A stretch of DNA of 64,000 nucleotides from Opitutaceae bacterium. GTDB lineage: Bacteria; Verrucomicrobiota; Verrucomicrobiia; Opitutales; Opitutaceae. The notes beneath the pieces were generated by a model that was not told the DNA's origin, did not search any database, and was given only the letters and a program-made list of their open reading frames with translations. Both the position numbers and the translations under genes were made by a program. Shown piece after piece: positions 27,665 to 36,355 of the stretch (its first letter is position 1; each line of letters opens with the position of its first letter). The stretch lies in contig JADJTK010000007.1 in the NCBI GenBank assembly GCA_016711225.1, forward strand, positions 248,001-312,000, read 5' to 3'.

Positions 27665-28657
27665 ATGCCCGACCAGCCGCTGCTCACCATCCAAGCCCTG
27701 CGCAACCTCACCCGCGCGGGCAACCCTCCCTTCGCCGGCATCTTCGTGCTGCGTAAGGCCTCCCAGCGCACCGCCAAAAACGACAACGTTTTTCTCGTCG
27801 TCGAATTCGGCGACCGCACCGGCTCCTTCGGCACCACCGTCTTTGGCGACAGCGCCGCCTTCGCCGCCATCAAGTCAGTGGCGGAAGGCGCCGTGGTGCG
27901 CGTCGAGGGCAAGGTCGACTACTACCAGGAACGCCTCTCGCCCAAGATCTCGCGCATCGAGCCGGTCAACCCCGAGGAGATTGCCGCCAACCCCGCCCTT
28001 CTCGACTCGCTGGTCGAGTCCGCCCCCGAGGACAGCAACGCGCTCTGGGCCGATTTCCAGGGCCACATCGCCGCGCTCCAGCAACCCGATCTGCGCGCCA
28101 CCGTGCAGTCGGTCTTCGAGGAAATCGGCGAGGCGTTTCGCACCTCGGCGGCCGCCGTGGCCATGCACCACGCCTACCGCAACGGCCTGCTCGAGCACAC
28201 CACGCACATGGCCCGCGCCGCCCGGGCGCTGCTCCCGCTGTATCCCGAGATCCACGCCGATCTCGCCCTCGCCGGCATCCTCCTGCACGACATCGGCAAG
28301 ACCATCGAATACGAGTCGGGCATGACCGTGCGCAAGAGCCGCCGCGGCCTGCTGCAGGGCCACGTGGTGCTCGGCTACCAACTCGCCCGCAAACATGGCC
28401 TCAAGAACAAGCTGCCCGCCGACCTGCTGGAGCGGCTCGAGCACATCATCCTCAGCCACCAGGGTGAACTCGAGTGGGGCGCCGCGGTGATGGCTGCCAC
28501 GCCAGAGGCGGTCTTCGTGTCGATGGTCGACAACCTCGACGCCAAGATGGGCATGGTGCAGCGCGCCCTGCGCAACGGCGGCGAGAACGACGAGTTCTCC
28601 GAATACCTCCCCGGCCTGAAGGCCCCCGTGCTCCTGCGCCCGCCCGAGGTTAGCTGA
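27665..28657 (+). CDS. YhaM-like 3'-5' exoribonuclease (OB fold + HD domain), 330 aa
   Basis: The N-terminal part (residues 8-100) is an OB-fold nucleic-acid-binding domain (DNVFLVVEFGDRTGS, VVRVEGKVDYYQERLSPKI). From about 150 an HD-superfamily metal hydrolase follows: the first His in HHAYRNGLLEHTTHM, the LLHDIGKTIEY motif, then GHVVLGYQL, LSHQGELEWG and SMVDNLDAKM. This order and length match YhaM/CbfI-type enzymes, which trim single-stranded RNA or DNA from the 3' end using Mn. It is soluble and cytosolic. The ATG at 27665 is the first in the frame. No neighbour suggests a dedicated pathway, so a housekeeping RNA role is likely. Confidence 0.9.
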   Translation: MPDQPLLTIQALRNLTRAGNPPFAGIFVLRKASQRTAKNDNVFLVVEFGDRTGSFGTTVFGDSAAFAAIKSVAEGAVVRVEGKVDYYQERLSPKISRIEPVNPEEIAANPALLDSLVESAPEDSNALWADFQGHIAALQQPDLRATVQSVFEEIGEAFRTSAAAVAMHHAYRNGLLEHTTHMARAARALLPLYPEIHADLALAGILLHDIGKTIEYESGMTVRKSRRGLLQGHVVLGYQLARKHGLKNKLPADLLERLEHIILSHQGELEWGAAVMAATPEAVFVSMVDNLDAKMGMVQRALRNGGENDEFSEYLPGLKAPVLLRPPEVS

Positions 28658-29234
28658 GCCCCGCTCACTGCCCACCGTCCCCGCCCGGCGTCGGCGGCCC
28701 TTCCCGGGCTGCCCTCGCTTGGTTCGCGTACGCGCAGCTCGCCAGGTTCGCGCCCCACCGCCGGTCTCGTTGAGAACCTTCCGTGCTGGAGAGGAGGCGG
28801 TCCGCCCGAGCCTGCTTTCTTTGCTCGGAGACCGAACGCGACTCGCCAGGAGGCTCGCCTGGGCGTCCTACCTGCTGGCGAGGCTCCGGCCGAACCGTGC
28901 GGCCGCGCCAGCCGCCGAACCGGCACGGGCGAAAACTTCACCCAGCAGGCGCAAGGAAGCTCAGCTTGGCAGCCGGTCCGACCCACCTGAGGCACTTCTC
29001 TGGATTGCGCAGGTCGCACCGCCGGGCCGCACCGTCCCACCCGAGCTCGCCGCGTTTTCGCTAAACCACGCTCGTCTCCGTCCGATTTGGACGTCGCCGT
29101 TCCTCCGCTCCGATGGGTCCCGGGCCACCACTCCTCCAGTAGTATCTCCGCCGCGCACGTCAGCATTCCTCCGCTCCGGCGGGCAGCCATACCTTCCTCG
29201 CATCTTCGGCGACCGAATCTCCCCTCCCCTAGCC
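28658..29234 (+). other. Non-coding spacer of about 580 bases
   Basis: No convincing gene is seen. The frame of the downstream kinase is open here from 28719, but its translation is Arg/Pro/Ser-rich with no domain. The stretch contains variants of GCTCGCCAGG (near 28738, 28845, 28875) and a duplicated TTCCTCCGCTCC motif (29099 and 29166). Confidence 0.5.
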
Positions 29235-32200
29235 GTGTACACTACGATCCTACCGCCGGCCCGCCGCGCCCGCCCCCTCGCCTGGCCAGTTGGTTCAACG
29301 GATGTCGCCACAGCCCGGCCCCTCTGGGCCCCTCGATGGATCCGACTGGTGAGTCTGGTCGCCGCCCTCGCCGCCGCGCCCCTGGACGGCGTCGGCCAAG
29401 GATACACGCTTCCGGCCGCAGCCGCTGGGCTGATCGAGACGGGCACTCCTCCCTTTGTCCTGCTCCGGCCGGAATCGATGGGCCTGAGCTCCCCGGTCAC
29501 CGATCTGCACGAATTGCCCAACGGCACCATCCTGGCCATCGGCGCCTCCGAGTTGGCGATCGGCGACGGCGTACGCTGGAAGACGTTCCGTCGCCACCCC
29601 CGCACTGAGCCGGTCGCCTTGCACAGCGTGGCCGTCGACCCGAACGGCTCCATCTACGGCGGCATCGCCGGAGGCATCGCCCGCATCGATCTGAGTGACG
29701 ACGGCCTGTGGCGCTTCACCCCGGTGGCCACCTTTCCCTCCGATCCGGTGGTGAATGGGCGGGTTCTCTCCCGGGTGATCGTCGCCGCGGGCGAATGGTA
29801 CTGGCACAACGGCAGCGGGCCGTTGATCGCGTGGCATCCCGGGCAGCCCACCCGACTGCTCGGGGTGGTCAACGATATCGAGGGCCTCTTCGCCGTCGGC
29901 GGGACGGTGTTTGTCAGCGATCCCACAGCCGGCCCGTTGTTCCGCCTGGAGGGCGGGCGATTGCTGCCCGCGGAAGACGGCACCGCCCCGTCCCCCGAGC
30001 ACGCCATCACCTCCGCCATCACCCTACCGGATGGCACCGCCTTCTTGGGGCTCAACACCCAGGGGCTAACGCATTTCGACGGGCGCTTCGCGTTGCCCCT
30101 CTTCCGGAGCGGACTGCTCGCCGGCCGCCATCGCATCAACGATCTGTGCAACGTCGGCGAGGGGCTTTACGCCGCCGCGCTGGATACCTTTGGTATCGCC
30201 TTCTTCAACTCCGAGGGGCGCATCCTGCAGGTGATCGACCGCACCACCAGCCAGCCGCTGGCTCGGGTGCGCCGCTTGGTCAGCACCGCGGGCGGCCTCG
30301 TGTGGGCCCTGCTCGGAGACGGCGTGGCGTGCATCGAGTTCCCCTCCCGCGTCTCCGACCTGCAAGGCTACGTTTCCACCGGCCTGACCTACTCGCGTAC
30401 CTACCGGTTTGCGGGGCGGTTGTGGCTGATCGCCGACGGTCTCGTCCAACATGGCGTCTACGATGACGACGGCCGCCTGGTGCGCTTCGATACCGACTCG
30501 CCCCCAGGTTTCATCAGTTCCCTCGCCACCGGCCTGGGCTCGCTGGTCGCCTGCGGACACGACGGCATCTACCAGCGGGGCGCAACGGGCTGGGTTCTGG
30601 CCATTCCGGGCCCGGTCAACGCCCACGTCTGCGCCCAGCCGGAGGCCGACGGCCGCTGGTTCTACACCGCCACCGATGAAGTCGGCTGGCTAAGCCTCGG
30701 CGCCGACGGTCTAAAGGCCGAACGCATCCCCACGCCTGGAATGGGCGAGAGCTTCGTAGGCGTGATCCACGGATCAGGCGCGTATTGGACGGAGCTCGGC
30801 ACCGGCCGCGTGGCGCACATTGCCCTGCGCGAAGGCCGACCGGTCGTCCGCGTCCTCGACCACAAGAACGGCATTCCCTCCAGCTGGGTACAATTGTTCG
30901 TGGTTGGCGAGGAGGTACGCTGCAACGTTGCCGGCCAAGTACTCCGCTACGACGAAGCCACCGATCGCATGGTCGCCGACCCCTCGCTGCTGGGCCCCTT
31001 GAGCTCAGCCGCCGGGCAGGGACGACCGATTCGCGACCCCCAGGGGCGCTTGTGGGTGACAGCCGAAGACACGGTGCGCGTGATCCGCCCCGATTCCGCC
31101 GAGCCGCAGAAGTCGCTCGAACGGCTGCCCGCGTCGCTGGCTCCGATCAGTTTCACCGCCGAGACCGACGGCGTCGTCTGGCTACACCAGCGTCAACGCC
31201 TGTTGCGTTTCGATCCCTCGCTGCCCCAAACCCCGGTGACGCCCCTGCGCGCGGTGCTCACGCACACGCGACTGTTGGCCAGCGACCCGCAGGCCTTCAC
31301 CAGCCGCGGCGAACTCCCGCCCCTCGATTTCCGCGACAACTCGCTCACGGTCCACTTTCTCGCCCCGGGATCGTTGTTCGCCGGCACCGTCACCTTCGAC
31401 ACCCTGTTGGAGGGCAGCGACGACACCTGGGTGCCCACCGGCGCCGTCGGTGCGGCCTCATTGAACCGCCTCCAGGAGGGCCACTACGTCCTCCACGTGC
31501 GTCCCCGCTCTGGTGACACCATCGGGACCGAGGCCACCCTGGCCTTCACCATCCGCCCACCGTGGTTCCGCACCACTCTGGCCTACAGTCTCTATGCACT
31601 GTCGGCCGCGCTGCTCCTTACCGCCTTCGGCGGCGCCTGGTCGCTCCTGGCCCGGCGGGAAAAGCGCCGGCTCGAGCTTCTCGTGCTCGAACGCACCGGC
31701 GAACTGCGCCGCAGCGAACAACGCTACCGCACCTTGAACGAGGAACTCGAAGACCGCGTCGGCGTGCGCACTACCGAGCTGGCCGCGGCCAATACCGATT
31801 TGCAGCGCGCCAAAGAGGCGGCCGAGGCCGCCGACCGCGCCAAGAGCGCCTTCCTGGCCAACATGAGCCACGAGATTCGCACGCCCATGAACGGCGTGAT
31901 CGGTATGGGCCACCTGCTCCTCGCCACTCCGCTCAACACCGACCAACGCGACTTCGTCGACACGCTCATCAACAGCAGCGAAAGCCTGCTCACCATCCTC
32001 AATGACCTGCTCGACTTCTCCAAGATCGAGGCCGGCCAGCTCAGCCTCGAGGCGATCGATTTCGACCTGCAGGAGCACCTGGAGCGGGCCATGCAGCTGC
32101 AGGCCGACTACGCGCGCAAGAAGAAGCTCAACCTCGTGCTGGATTTCGACCCGGCGTGCCCGCACTTCGTCCGCGGCGATCCGGTACGCCTGCGCCAGAT

Positions 32201-33419
32201 CGTCCTCAACCTCCTGGGCAACGCCCTCAAGTTCACCGCGCGCGGCGAGGTCTCGCTGCATGTACAAGCCGTCGAGTCCTCCAGCACCGGCTGCCGCCTG
32301 CGCTTCGAGGTGCGCGACACCGGCATCGGCATCGCCCCCGAGGCGCAGAAATCCCTCTTCCAGCGCTTCAGCCAAGCCGACAATTCCACCACCCGGCGCT
32401 TTGGCGGCACCGGACTGGGTCTGGCGATCTGCCGGCGACTGGTCGACCTCATGGGCGGAGAGATCGGGGCCCACAGCGTGCCCGACCAGGGCTCCACTTT
32501 CTGGTTTGTCCTGCCCTTTGGCCCCGCCGCGCCTACGCCTCCCGCGGTGGAGCCCGCCGCCTCCTTGGCCCAGTGCCGTATCCTCGTCGTCGACGACAAC
32601 GCGACCAACCGCAAGGTCTTCCTCCACCTGCTCAAACGCTGGCACGCCCCGACCGAGTGCGCCGACTGCGCCACCGCCGCCTTGCTCGAACTGACGCGCG
32701 CCCACGCCGCCGGTCGGCCCTACGACCTTGTGCTGCTCGATCACCACATGCCCGACATCGACGGGCTCACCCTCGCGCTGACCATCCACAACGACGCATC
32801 GATGGGGCACCCGGTCCTGGTCATGCTCAGCTCAGGTAACGATCGCCTTGGGCCGGACGAACAGGCCCGCCACGGTCTCGCCGCTTTTGATTCCAAGCCG
32901 ATCGGCGCCTCCCGGCTGCAGGCGCTCATCCTTCGCGCCCTCGGCCAACGCCCCGCCCCGGCCTCCCCCGCCCTGGCGCCCGCCGCGACGGTGGCGCCCG
33001 CGCCCGAGGCCCCGGACCTCCCGCGAGTCCTCGTCGCCGAGGACAATCGTATCAACCAAAAGGTAGCAGCCCAGTATCTGCGCAATGCCGGCTGCATCCC
33101 CGATCTCGTGCCCAACGGCCTGGAGGCGCTCGAGGCGGCCGCCCAGTACCCGTACCGTCTCATCCTGATGGATGTGCAGATGCCCACGATGGACGGGCTC
33201 GAAGCCACCCGGCAGATCCGCCAAGGCCAGGCGGCGCGCAAGCCCGGGCTCGACCGCGAGATCCACATCGTCGCCATGACGGCCAACGCCATGACCGGTG
33301 ATCGCGAGCTCTGCCTGTCCGCCGGCATGGACGACTACGTCGCCAAGCCATTGACCCCGGCAACCCTCGCCTCGGTGCTCGCCAAGCACCTCGGCCACCA
33401 GGCCCCCGCTCCGACCTGA
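29235..33419 (+). CDS. Hybrid histidine kinase with beta-propeller sensor, Y_Y_Y domain and two receivers, about 1394 aa
   Basis: The start is uncertain: GTG at 29235 is chosen because it precedes a weak signal/anchor segment (IRLVSLVAALAAAPLDG); the frame stays open to 28719. Residues 60-670 show two-component regulator propeller repeats (LPNGTILAIG, DPNGSIYGGIAGG, LPDGTAFLGL). A Y_Y_Y-type domain follows (LDFRDNSLTVHFLAPG), then a transmembrane helix (LAYSLYALSAALLLTAFG), a coiled coil, HisKA with His879 in NMSHEIRTPMNG, and HATPase motifs (NLLGNALKFT, GTGLGLAIC). Two receivers follow with Asp1169 (LLDHHMPD) and Asp1313 (LMDVQMPT). Relatives in other phyla sense glycan fragments; no AraC-type output domain is fused here. 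A phosphorelay to an unlinked regulator is likely. Confidence 0.88.
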   Translation: MYTTILPPARRARPLAWPVGSTDVATARPLWAPRWIRLVSLVAALAAAPLDGVGQGYTLPAAAAGLIETGTPPFVLLRPESMGLSSPVTDLHELPNGTILAIGASELAIGDGVRWKTFRRHPRTEPVALHSVAVDPNGSIYGGIAGGIARIDLSDDGLWRFTPVATFPSDPVVNGRVLSRVIVAAGEWYWHNGSGPLIAWHPGQPTRLLGVVNDIEGLFAVGGTVFVSDPTAGPLFRLEGGRLLPAEDGTAPSPEHAITSAITLPDGTAFLGLNTQGLTHFDGRFALPLFRSGLLAGRHRINDLCNVGEGLYAAALDTFGIAFFNSEGRILQVIDRTTSQPLARVRRLVSTAGGLVWALLGDGVACIEFPSRVSDLQGYVSTGLTYSRTYRFAGRLWLIADGLVQHGVYDDDGRLVRFDTDSPPGFISSLATGLGSLVACGHDGIYQRGATGWVLAIPGPVNAHVCAQPEADGRWFYTATDEVGWLSLGADGLKAERIPTPGMGESFVGVIHGSGAYWTELGTGRVAHIALREGRPVVRVLDHKNGIPSSWVQLFVVGEEVRCNVAGQVLRYDEATDRMVADPSLLGPLSSAAGQGRPIRDPQGRLWVTAEDTVRVIRPDSAEPQKSLERLPASLAPISFTAETDGVVWLHQRQRLLRFDPSLPQTPVTPLRAVLTHTRLLASDPQAFTSRGELPPLDFRDNSLTVHFLAPGSLFAGTVTFDTLLEGSDDTWVPTGAVGAASLNRLQEGHYVLHVRPRSGDTIGTEATLAFTIRPPWFRTTLAYSLYALSAALLLTAFGGAWSLLARREKRRLELLVLERTGELRRSEQRYRTLNEELEDRVGVRTTELAAANTDLQRAKEAAEAADRAKSAFLANMSHEIRTPMNGVIGMGHLLLATPLNTDQRDFVDTLINSSESLLTILNDLLDFSKIEAGQLSLEAIDFDLQEHLERAMQLQADYARKKKLNLVLDFDPACPHFVRGDPVRLRQIVLNLLGNALKFTARGEVSLHVQAVESSSTGCRLRFEVRDTGIGIAPEAQKSLFQRFSQADNSTTRRFGGTGLGLAICRRLVDLMGGEIGAHSVPDQGSTFWFVLPFGPAAPTPPAVEPAASLAQCRILVVDDNATNRKVFLHLLKRWHAPTECADCATAALLELTRAHAAGRPYDLVLLDHHMPDIDGLTLALTIHNDASMGHPVLVMLSSGNDRLGPDEQARHGLAAFDSKPIGASRLQALILRALGQRPAPASPALAPAATVAPAPEAPDLPRVLVAEDNRINQKVAAQYLRNAGCIPDLVPNGLEALEAAAQYPYRLILMDVQMPTMDGLEATRQIRQGQAARKPGLDREIHIVAMTANAMTGDRELCLSAGMDDYVAKPLTPATLASVLAKHLGHQAPAPT

Positions 33420-33431
33420 GCGGCCTCCGGC

Positions 33432-33581
33432 GTAGCGAAACTCGCAAGAGTTTCGTCCGTCCGCGGCATTGTCCCGGCCCCACGTGGTGGGGCGGTCTTT
33501 ACGCCCGCCATCCGATCATACCGGGGAGACCGCCCCGCCCGCCCCCGCCTCCCCTTAGCGAAACTCGCAAGAGTTTCGTCC
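33432..33581 (+). repeat. Two REP-like palindromes flanking a GGCGG hairpin
   Basis: TAGCGAAACTCGCAAGAGTT occurs at 33433 and again at 33556, both followed by TCGTCCG and then a near-identical GCGGCATTG. Between them, 33485-33512 holds TGGTGGGGCGGTCTTTACGC plus CCGCCA, a copy of the GGCGGGC hairpin with one mismatch. The arrangement is a direct repeat of the first family enclosing the second. Confidence 0.85.
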
Positions 33582-33626
33582 GCCTGCGGCATTGCCTCGG
33601 CCCTTCGCCCCGCCGACCCTCACTCT

Positions 33627-34805
33627 GTGCCGCGCCGCGCCTCGCTCCTGCTCCTGCCGATCATCTACCTGGGCTATCTCAGCCTCGGACTGCCCGACGG
33701 CACCCTCGGCGTCGCCTGGCCGCAGATGCACCGCGACCTCGCCCTGCCGCTCGGGCTGGCGGGCACGATCGGCATGGTGATCACGGTGCTGGCCGGCACC
33801 TCGGCCTTCTTTAGCGGTTCGATCCTGCCGCGCTTCGGCACCGGCCCGGTGGTGTTCGTGAGCTGCGCACTCACCGGCTCGGGGTTGCTGCTCATCTCGC
33901 AGGCCCAGGGCCTCGGTTGGATGCTGCTCGCCACCCTGCCGCTGGGCTTCGGCGCCGGCGCAGTCGACACTGGGCTCAATGGTTACGTGGCCCGCCACTA
34001 CAGCGGTCGGCACATGAACTGGCTGCACGCCTGCTGGGGCATCGGCGCCACCTGCGGCCCGCTCGTGATGACCCGCGCTCTCGGCACCGCCGACGGTTGG
34101 CGCAACGGCTACCTGTTCATCGGCCTGTTCCAACTGGGACTCTCCCTCCTTTTTCTTCTCACCCTCCGGCTCTGGGATACGCAACCCGCGATCGCCCCCG
34201 GTGCCGCTTCTGCCGCCGCTACCGGCGCGCCTTCGCTCCGCCCCTCCACCTTGGCCAACTCCGAGGCCGGCTGGCTCTCGGCGGCGGTCTTCACCCTCTA
34301 TGTCGCCACCGAGGCCACCGCCGGGCTCTGGGCCGCGACCATTCTAGTCGAGTCCCGTGGCCTGTCGCTGGCCGTGGCGGGGCTCTGCACCACGGCCTAT
34401 TACGGCTCGATCACCGGCGGGCGCATCCTCTCCGGCTTTGTCGCCAATCGCTGGGGCAACCGCCTGCTGGTGACCCTGGGCCTCTCGCTCGCGCTGGTCG
34501 GCGCCGTGCTCTTCACCCGGGCCGCCACCCCCGGTTTCGCGCTCGCCGCGCTGGTACTGCTCGGCCTCGGCTTCGCCCCGGTCTACCCCTGCATGATGCA
34601 CGAGGTGCCCAAACGTTTCGCGCCGGAGGCCGTCCTCAAGGTGATCGGACGCCAATCCTTCGCTTCCTATCTCGGGGGCGCCTCGCTGCCCGCCGTATCG
34701 GGTTGGGTGGCCGTGCAAATCTCCCCCGAGGGTATCGCCTGGCTGGTGGTGGCCGGCACCGTTGCCCTCGCGGCGGTGATCCACCGGCTCAACCGCCTCA
34801 CGTGA
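33627..34805 (+). CDS. Major facilitator superfamily transporter, 392 aa
   Basis: Some 11-12 hydrophobic segments run through the protein (LLLLPIIYLGYLSLGLPDG, GMVITVLAGTSAFFSGSI, LLATLPLGFGAGAVDTGLNG, YLFIGLFQLGLSLLFLLTL, AALVLLGLGFAPVYPCMMHE). The length and the two-fold layout with a Pro/Ala-rich central loop near 190-210 fit MFS_1. The GLPDG and N-x-W-L-H-A-C-W-G-I-G motifs recall the fucose/sugar permease-like branch. The substrate is not assignable; a sugar or small metabolite is plausible given the glycan genes elsewhere. The start is a GTG at 33627, immediately before the first hydrophobic helix. REP-like elements separate it from the kinase. Confidence 0.85.
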   Translation: MPRRASLLLLPIIYLGYLSLGLPDGTLGVAWPQMHRDLALPLGLAGTIGMVITVLAGTSAFFSGSILPRFGTGPVVFVSCALTGSGLLLISQAQGLGWMLLATLPLGFGAGAVDTGLNGYVARHYSGRHMNWLHACWGIGATCGPLVMTRALGTADGWRNGYLFIGLFQLGLSLLFLLTLRLWDTQPAIAPGAASAAATGAPSLRPSTLANSEAGWLSAAVFTLYVATEATAGLWAATILVESRGLSLAVAGLCTTAYYGSITGGRILSGFVANRWGNRLLVTLGLSLALVGAVLFTRAATPGFALAALVLLGLGFAPVYPCMMHEVPKRFAPEAVLKVIGRQSFASYLGGASLPAVSGWVAVQISPEGIAWLVVAGTVALAAVIHRLNRLT

Positions 34806-34823
34806 GAAAGCCTCTCTCAAATC

Positions 34824-35042
34824 TCACTCCATTATATTGGGGCACACGTCAACCGGCTGGAACAGCGCAGCAGTGACCGCTTGGGCCAAGACAAACTGCG
34901 CCAGCGCCAGGACCCCCAACCAGAACACCGTTCTCCGAGTGTAGACTCCGCGCTTCCATCGCGCGATTCCCCCCGCCACACCGCCCACCGCCAACGTCAG
35001 CCAAACGAACCGATAGTCGGTCGCGCACGGCCGGGCGGCCCG
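34824..35042 (-). pseudogene. Possible remnant of a small membrane protein
   Basis: Directly after the stop of the DUF1080 gene, and in the same frame, an open stretch of about 70 codons reads DYRFVWLTLAVGGVAGGIAR and VFWLGVLALAQFVLAQAVT, i.e. two hydrophobic segments, ending in a TGA at 34824-34826. It has no good start codon. It may be the tail of a lost gene or chance. Confidence 0.3.
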
Positions 35043-35045
35043 GCC

Positions 35046-36086
35046 TCAATACCGGGTGAGCACCAGGTCGCGGTAAAACACCTCGGCGCCCTCGGACTGG
35101 AGCAGGATGCGGCCGACGCGCACCGTGGAGGCGCTGCCGGTATTCACCAGCTGGCCGTTCACCCAGTGCTCGATCTCGCCGTCGCGGCAGACGATCTCGA
35201 GCGTGTTCCACTCCCCGCGCGGCCGCTCGCAGTTCTCCGACCGGATGATGTGCTTCATGCCCCACTCCTGCTTGCTGGTGGTGGGCGACTCGAGCGACGC
35301 GCCGGCCACGCACCAAATGTCACCACAATCCTCCTCCTGCACCTGGCACTCGAGCGACTTCGGCCAGACGTTGTCCGGCTCGGCGGCGGGGAGAAGGTAG
35401 AGGATTCCGCTGTCGCGCCGCCACTGTTCGCGCGGTGGATAACGCTTCCCCCCCACTTGAACTCGCCGCGCAGATCGTAGTTGGCGAACGACTCCTCGGT
35501 GGCGAGGTAGCCGAGCTCGGCGCCGCTGATGTGCAGCACTCCGTTCTCCACGCGGAACACGCCCTCCGCGTCCTGCCCGCGCTCGCGTTTCTCGAGGAAG
35601 GGATACCAGCCGGCAAGGTCACTACCGTTGAACAACGCCTGCGCATTCAGCTCGCGAATCCAGATATTCCGGAAGGAGACGGGATTGCCGTGCTCCTGCA
35701 GCAGGAGAGCCTGCCGAAACGGATGCTTCTCGTACGGCGGCTGGCCGATGTAGGCGGTCGGTCCGCGCAACTCGGTGTGGTCCTGCACCGACACCCCGTT
35801 GCGCAGCACGGTGACGCGCGCCAGGGCGCGCACCGAGCCGTCGCCGTTGAAGCGCGGGGCCGTGAAGACGATATCGTAACTCTGCCACTCGCCGGGCCCG
35901 GGCGCGCGGCGGGGGGGTCTGCTGGAGGCGGGGCCACGCGGTGGCACGGGGCTTAAGGCACAACAGGGGGGGCCGGCCCGCGACAACGGGAGGCACCGGT
36001 GCCCAGACTTCGGTTGCGCGGGGATCGCCGTCGCCGAAGGCGGCGGCGACGGGAAGGAGGAGAGCAAGCAGGCTCGGGGGACGCAT
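35046..36086 (-). pseudogene. Degraded double DUF1080 (3-keto-disaccharide hydrolase-like) secreted protein
   Basis: A start at 36086 gives a signal peptide (MRPPSLLALLLPVAAAFGDG) and the common opening DPRATEVWAPVPPVV. The frame then loses sense near 35930, and homology resumes in another frame with GEWQSYDIVFTAPRF, VLRNGVSVQDHTEL and YIGQPPYEKHP. About 100 residues expected in the first DUF1080 domain are missing. A second DUF1080 domain begins (LFNGSDLAGWYPF) but breaks again at a run of seven G (near 35455 on this strand) and continues in the third frame (KRYPPREQWRRDSGILY to the end). An eighth G would restore it. The family hydrolyses 3-keto-glucosides or binds glycans. It is most likely a pseudogene; sequencing error cannot be excluded for the homopolymer break. 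Confidence 0.8.
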
Positions 36087-36225
36087 CGTGTCCCCAAACT
36101 GGGCCCGGAGACACCGGGCCGCGAGCGCGCTCTCGGCCGGCGGAACTATCCAACCATGCCGCGCGAAGGGGTATCATTTCTCCTTCACTTCGGACTCCGC
36201 TGATCCTCGCCCATTAGCCTGCCCA

Positions 36226-36256
36226 AGGTGGACCGCGTTGACTTCAACGCGGCCGG
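36226..36256 (+). repeat. Palindrome AGGTGGACCGCGTTGA-CT-TCAACGCGG
   Basis: A 9-bp perfect stem CCGCGTTGA/TCAACGCGG with a two-base loop, preceded by AGGTGGA. It is a half copy of the double-hairpin element at 42991-43049. Confidence 0.75.
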
Positions 36257-36355
36257 CGGCGACTCCGGTTTCGGTCATTGGGCAGATCATCCACCTGCAA
36301 GGGTTGGGCGATTGCACGCCCCCTGCAGAGGCAAGGTCGCCGGGATCGGCGCCCG

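Noticed and set aside
28719..29234. N-terminal extension of the propeller kinase
   Set aside because: The frame is open but the translation is low-complexity and basic, without a domain; a start near 29235 next to the hydrophobic segment is more likely.
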